Of a DNA stretch of 16,714 bases, positions 14,085 through 16,714 are shown piece by piece (position 1 is the first letter of the stretch; each line of letters opens with the position of its first letter). The position numbers were made by a program, and so were the translations under genes. The notes below the pieces were generated by a model that had not been told where the DNA came from, searched no databases, and worked only from the letters and a program-made list of their open reading frames with translations. The stretch comes from JBGOUV01 sp041477815 (GTDB lineage Bacteria; Acidobacteriota; Terriglobia; Bryobacterales; JACQDG01): contig JBGOUV010000114.1 of assembly GCA_041477815.1 (NCBI GenBank), positions 1 through 16,714 of the forward strand. Reading direction: 5' to 3'.

Positions 14085-14980
14085 GCCAGTCTCCGGGTGG
14101 CGCGGAATTGGGACTCGGCGGCGTGGTAGGAGCTGCGAACCAGCGGGCCCGCCTCTACGTGCGCGAAGCCCAGCCGGCAGGCCTCGCGGCGGAGGGAGTC
14201 GAACTCGGCCGGGGTGTAGTATCGCACGATGGGGAGGTGCTGCGGGGAGGGTCGTAGGTATTGGCCGATGGTGAGGATATCGACGCCGGCTTGGGCCAGG
14301 TCGGTGAACACTTCGATTAGCTCGGCGGCGGTCTCGCCCAGGCCGGCCATCAGGCCCGACTTGACCGGCAGGGTAGGGGAGGACTGTTTGGCTCGGGCGA
14401 GGAGTTCGAGGGAACGGTCGTAGCGGGCGCCCAGGCGGACCTGGCGGTAGAGGCGGGGGACGGTTTCGGTGTTGTGGTTGAGGACGTCGGGGGCGGCGTC
14501 GAGGACGATTTGGAGGGCTTCGCGGGAGCCCTGGAAATCGGGGATGAGGACTTCGACGCGGCAGGTGGGGACAACTTGGCGGATGGTTCGGATGGTGAGG
14601 GCGAATAGCTCGGCGCCGCCGTCCTTGCGGTCGTCGCGGTTGACGCTGGTGATGACGGCGTAGTCGAGGCCCAAGGCGGCTACGGCCTCGGCGACGCGGC
14701 GGGGCTCGTCGTAGTCGACGGCGAGGGGCTCGCCTTTCTGCACCGCGCAGAAGCCGCAGCGGCGGGTACAGACGTTGCCGAGGATCATGAAGGTGGCGGT
14801 GCCGTGGTTCCAGCATTCGCCGATGTTGGGGCAGGCGGCGCTTTCGCAGACCGTGTGGAGGCCGAGACGTCCGACCAGATCCTGGAGGTCACGGTAGTGG
14901 GGGCCCACCGGGGCGGGGGCCTTGAGCCACGCGGGCCGGGATGGATGCCGCGACGAACCGATCGTGACTAACGGAGTCAT
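14081..14980 (-). CDS. lipA: Lipoyl synthase
   Basis: A radical SAM enzyme that inserts two sulfurs into protein-bound octanoyl chains to make the lipoyl cofactor of 2-oxo acid dehydrogenases and the glycine cleavage H protein. The 299-residue length is normal. The auxiliary cluster cysteines are Cys45, Cys50 and Cys56 in CESAACPNIGEC. The radical SAM cluster is CTRRCGFC (71-78). Other conserved blocks are FMILGNVCTR (64-73), TSVNRDDRKDGGA (111-123), HNTETVPRLY (169-178) and LRPSPQHLP (242-250). The C-terminal VRSSYHA (281-287) holds the serine ligand of the auxiliary cluster. No Shine-Dalgarno is visible before ATG 14980. It heads the five-gene minus-strand run and is divergent from the beta-CASP RNase gene. 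lpdA, another lipoate-system gene, lies nearby on the plus strand. Confidence 0.97.
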   Translation of the reverse strand: MTPLVTIGSSRHPSRPAWLKAPAPVGPHYRDLQDLVGRLGLHTVCESAACPNIGECWNHGTATFMILGNVCTRRCGFCAVQKGEPLAVDYDEPRRVAEAVAALGLDYAVITSVNRDDRKDGGAELFALTIRTIRQVVPTCRVEVLIPDFQGSREALQIVLDAAPDVLNHNTETVPRLYRQVRLGARYDRSLELLARAKQSSPTLPVKSGLMAGLGETAAELIEVFTDLAQAGVDILTIGQYLRPSPQHLPIVRYYTPAEFDSLRREACRLGFAHVEAGPLVRSSYHAAESQFRATRRLA

Positions 14981-15009
14981 GGTACAACGGATAATGGTAC
15001 CGCAAGTTC
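14981..15009. promoter_or_regulatory. 29-bp divergent spacer between lipA and the beta-CASP RNase gene
   Basis: Two transcription units start back to back with only 29 bp between their start codons, so their promoters must overlap each other or the opposing coding region. On the plus strand, GATAAT (14990-14995) is a fair -10; it has no good -35 at 16-18 nt and would give a leader of only about 8 nt. GGTAC occurs twice in direct orientation (14981-14985 and 14996-15000). The minus-strand -10 candidates are weak. No Shine-Dalgarno is visible on either side. Confidence 0.3.
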
Positions 15010-16389
15010 ATGAAAGATCTCACGTTACAATTCCTGGGCGCGGCTGGGACGGTGACCGGTTCGAGGCACCTGCTATCGATCGGAGAGAGCGAGTTGCTGG
15101 TCGATTGTGGGCTGTTCCAGGGTCCGAAGCAGTGGCGGGTGAAGAACTGGGAGCCGTTTCCCCTGCCGCTGAAGAACCTTGATGCCGTTGCCCTCACCCA
15201 CGCTCATCTGGACCATAGCGGGTATCTGCCCCGGCTGATCAAAGAGGGGTTCCGGGGGCCGGTGTACTGCTCGCGGCCGACCGCGGATTTGCTGGGGATC
15301 CTGTTGCCGGACTCCGGTCACCTACAGGAAGAAGACGCGGCCTTCGCCAACAAGCGCGGGTTCTCGAAGCACGCCCCGGCCTTGCCGCTCTACACCGTGG
15401 AGGACGCCGAAGACGCCCTGAAGTACCTATGGCCGGTGGGGCATGAGGATCCGGTAAAGCTGCAGAATGGGTTCGAATTGCAGTTTCGGGCGAACCGGCA
15501 CATCCTGGGGTCGAAGTGCGCGCTGGTGACGGCTGCCGGGGTGCGGGTGTTGTTTACCGGCGACCTGGGGAGGGGCCGGTTCACCGCGGACGATCCGCCA
15601 CCGCCGGTGGCTGACTACCTGGTGATGGAATCGACTTATGGGAACCGCAAGCATCCCTCGGAGGATGTGCGGCCGAAGCTGGCCAAGATCGTGCAGGAGA
15701 CGGTAAAGCGGGGCGGGTCGATTGTGATCCCGGCATTCGCCGTGGAGCGGACGCAGAAACTGCTATTTGTGTTGCGGGGCATGATGGACGAGGGGATGAT
15801 CCCGCAAGTTCCGATTCATATCGACAGCCCCATGGCTATCGAAGCGGTGAAGATCTTCCTGCGGTATAGCGAAGAGTTCACGGGCGAAACCAAGGAACTG
15901 GTGAAACGGCACGGGAGCCCGCTCGGTTGGCCGCAGGTGTACTTCGACAAAACGGTGGAGCAGTCGAAGGCGGCGGGAGCGTCGCGGGAGCCGTCGATTA
16001 TCATTTCGGCGAGCGGGATGGCGGTGGGAGGGCGAGTACTGCACCACCTGGCGCAGCGGCTGCCGGACCACCACAATACGGTCCTGTTTGCGGGGTTCCA
16101 GGCGCCGGGGACACGCGGGCGGTTGCTGGTGGAGGGGGCGAAGACGATCCGGATTCACGGGGAGGAGATCCCGGTGCGGGCGCACATCGAGCAGTTGGAG
16201 CACTTCAGCGATCACGCCGATTACGAGGAGATGCTGGCGTGGCTGGAGAGGTTTCCGGCGGCGCCGAAGGGGGTGTTTTTGGTGCACGGCGAAGCGGAGG
16301 CGGCCCACGCCTTGGACGAGCGGATTGAGAAGAAATTCAGGTGGCCGGTGCAGGTGCCGGGTTATGGAGAGAAGGTTGTGCTGCGTTGA
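15010..16389 (+). CDS. Metallo-beta-lactamase/beta-CASP RNA-processing exonuclease (YSH1/CPSF-like)
   Basis: A 459-residue cytoplasmic RNase of the bacterial CPSF-type beta-CASP family. The zinc site is complete: HAHLDH (64-69), His164 in RHILGSK, Asp185 in FTGDLGR, and the late His402 in HFSDHADY. The beta-CASP cap lies at about 210-380, with PAFAVERTQ (241-249), DSPMA (272-276) and SASGM (333-337). The C-terminal RNA-specificity motif HGEAEA (426-431) follows FLV. The length and lack of extra C-terminal domains fit the archaeal/bacterial CPSF-like group rather than RNase J. It is divergent from lipA, and lpdA starts 8 nt after its stop, so the two are probably cotranscribed. RNA substrate unknown. 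Confidence 0.93.
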   Translation: MKDLTLQFLGAAGTVTGSRHLLSIGESELLVDCGLFQGPKQWRVKNWEPFPLPLKNLDAVALTHAHLDHSGYLPRLIKEGFRGPVYCSRPTADLLGILLPDSGHLQEEDAAFANKRGFSKHAPALPLYTVEDAEDALKYLWPVGHEDPVKLQNGFELQFRANRHILGSKCALVTAAGVRVLFTGDLGRGRFTADDPPPPVADYLVMESTYGNRKHPSEDVRPKLAKIVQETVKRGGSIVIPAFAVERTQKLLFVLRGMMDEGMIPQVPIHIDSPMAIEAVKIFLRYSEEFTGETKELVKRHGSPLGWPQVYFDKTVEQSKAAGASREPSIIISASGMAVGGRVLHHLAQRLPDHHNTVLFAGFQAPGTRGRLLVEGAKTIRIHGEEIPVRAHIEQLEHFSDHADYEEMLAWLERFPAAPKGVFLVHGEAEAAHALDERIEKKFRWPVQVPGYGEKVVLR

Positions 16390-16397
16390 CGGCCGCT

Positions 16398-16714
16398 ATG
16401 TATGATGTATTGATTATCGGCAGTGGACCGGGGGGGTACGTTGCGGGCATCCGCGCCGGGCAGTACGGGCTCAAGGTGGGGGTGGTGGAGAAGGACCCGC
16501 TGCTGGGCGGCGTCTGCCTGCACGTGGGTTGCATCCCCACCAAAGCGCTGCTGCACGCGGCCGACGTCTACGAGACGTTTCTGCACGGGGCGGAGCAGGG
16601 GATACTGGCGGACAACTTGCGCTTTGATTGGGGGCGTATCCTGGCGCGGAAGAATCAGGTGGTCCAAAAGCATGCCAAGGGGATTGAGTTCCTGTTCAAG
16701 AAGCACAAAGTCGA
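16398..16714 (+). CDS. lpdA: Dihydrolipoyl dehydrogenase, N-terminal part (cut by window edge)
   Basis: The first 105 residues of a pyridine nucleotide-disulfide oxidoreductase that re-oxidises dihydrolipoyl groups in 2-oxo acid dehydrogenase or glycine cleavage complexes. The FAD-binding GxGxxG is GSGPGG (8-13). The redox disulfide is Cys40/Cys45 in GGVCLHVGCIPTKALL (37-52), the motif diagnostic of E3 enzymes. ATG 16398 is chosen because MYDVLIIGSGPGGY is the normal family N-terminus. The gap from the preceding stop is 8 nt and no strong ribosome site is present, so translation may be coupled to the RNase gene. The frame is open to the window end. Mercuric or glutathione reductases share parts of the motif, but the spacing and lipA nearby favour E3. 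Confidence 0.93.
   Translation, partial: MYDVLIIGSGPGGYVAGIRAGQYGLKVGVVEKDPLLGGVCLHVGCIPTKALLHAADVYETFLHGAEQGILADNLRFDWGRILARKNQVVQKHAKGIEFLFKKHKV

Noticed and set aside
13602..14816. 404-residue reading of the subunit 3 gene extending into lipA
   Set aside because: The extra N-terminal half is Arg/Pro-rich shadow of lipA. The Tat signal, ribosome site and ATGA overlap place the start at 14084.
1..16714. CRISPR array, tRNA, rRNA, riboswitch or insertion sequence
   Set aside because: No regularly spaced repeats, no cloverleaf-like segments, no known leader motifs and no transposase or terminal repeats were found on reading both strands by eye.

Overview
The window is GC-rich bacterial DNA in which every reading frame tends to stay open. 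It most resembles an acidobacterium of the Solibacter/Bryobacter type. That placement is an inference from four things: the base composition, a Tat-exported gluconate 2-dehydrogenase subunit 3 protein, a DUF6798-like membrane protein, and a REP-like repeat. No rRNA or marker-gene comparison was possible.

Layout. (1) Positions 1-3382, minus strand: a gamma-class carbonic anhydrase homologue, histidyl-tRNA synthetase and aspartyl-tRNA synthetase. They overlap by 7 nt and 1 nt, and aspS runs off the left edge. (2) Positions 3432-7767, plus strand: a lipoprotein and two large polytopic membrane proteins of GT-C/DUF6798 type, joined by two ATGA overlaps. (3) Positions 7751-7821: a 22-bp inverted repeat that carries the last codons and stops of the two convergent genes on either side. 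(4) Positions 7805-9648, minus strand: a short hicB, hicA and a glutamate/aspartate-type cation symporter. (5) Positions 9649-10421: a gene-poor, more A+T-rich stretch with small open frames, hairpins and a 10-bp tandem duplication. (6) Positions 10422-14980, minus strand: five tightly packed genes in the order lipA, Tat-exported subunit 3 protein, ABC-type ATPase, DUF4276 TOPRIM-like protein, APC permease. Junctions are 4-nt overlaps or a 2-nt gap. (7) Positions 15010 to the right edge, plus strand: a metallo-beta-lactamase/beta-CASP RNase and the start of lpdA, divergent from lipA across only 29 bp.

The functional themes are translation (two synthetases), lipoate metabolism (lipA makes the lipoyl cofactor and lpdA re-oxidises it), acidic and other amino-acid uptake, and envelope-linked membrane proteins. 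The accessory content is a hicBA toxin-antitoxin pair and an ATPase plus TOPRIM-like pair. The latter is built like the two-gene PARIS and OLD-type conflict systems but with a DUF4276 effector. It is the best candidate here for a poorly described system, and it is odd in lying inside what looks like a lipA transcription unit.
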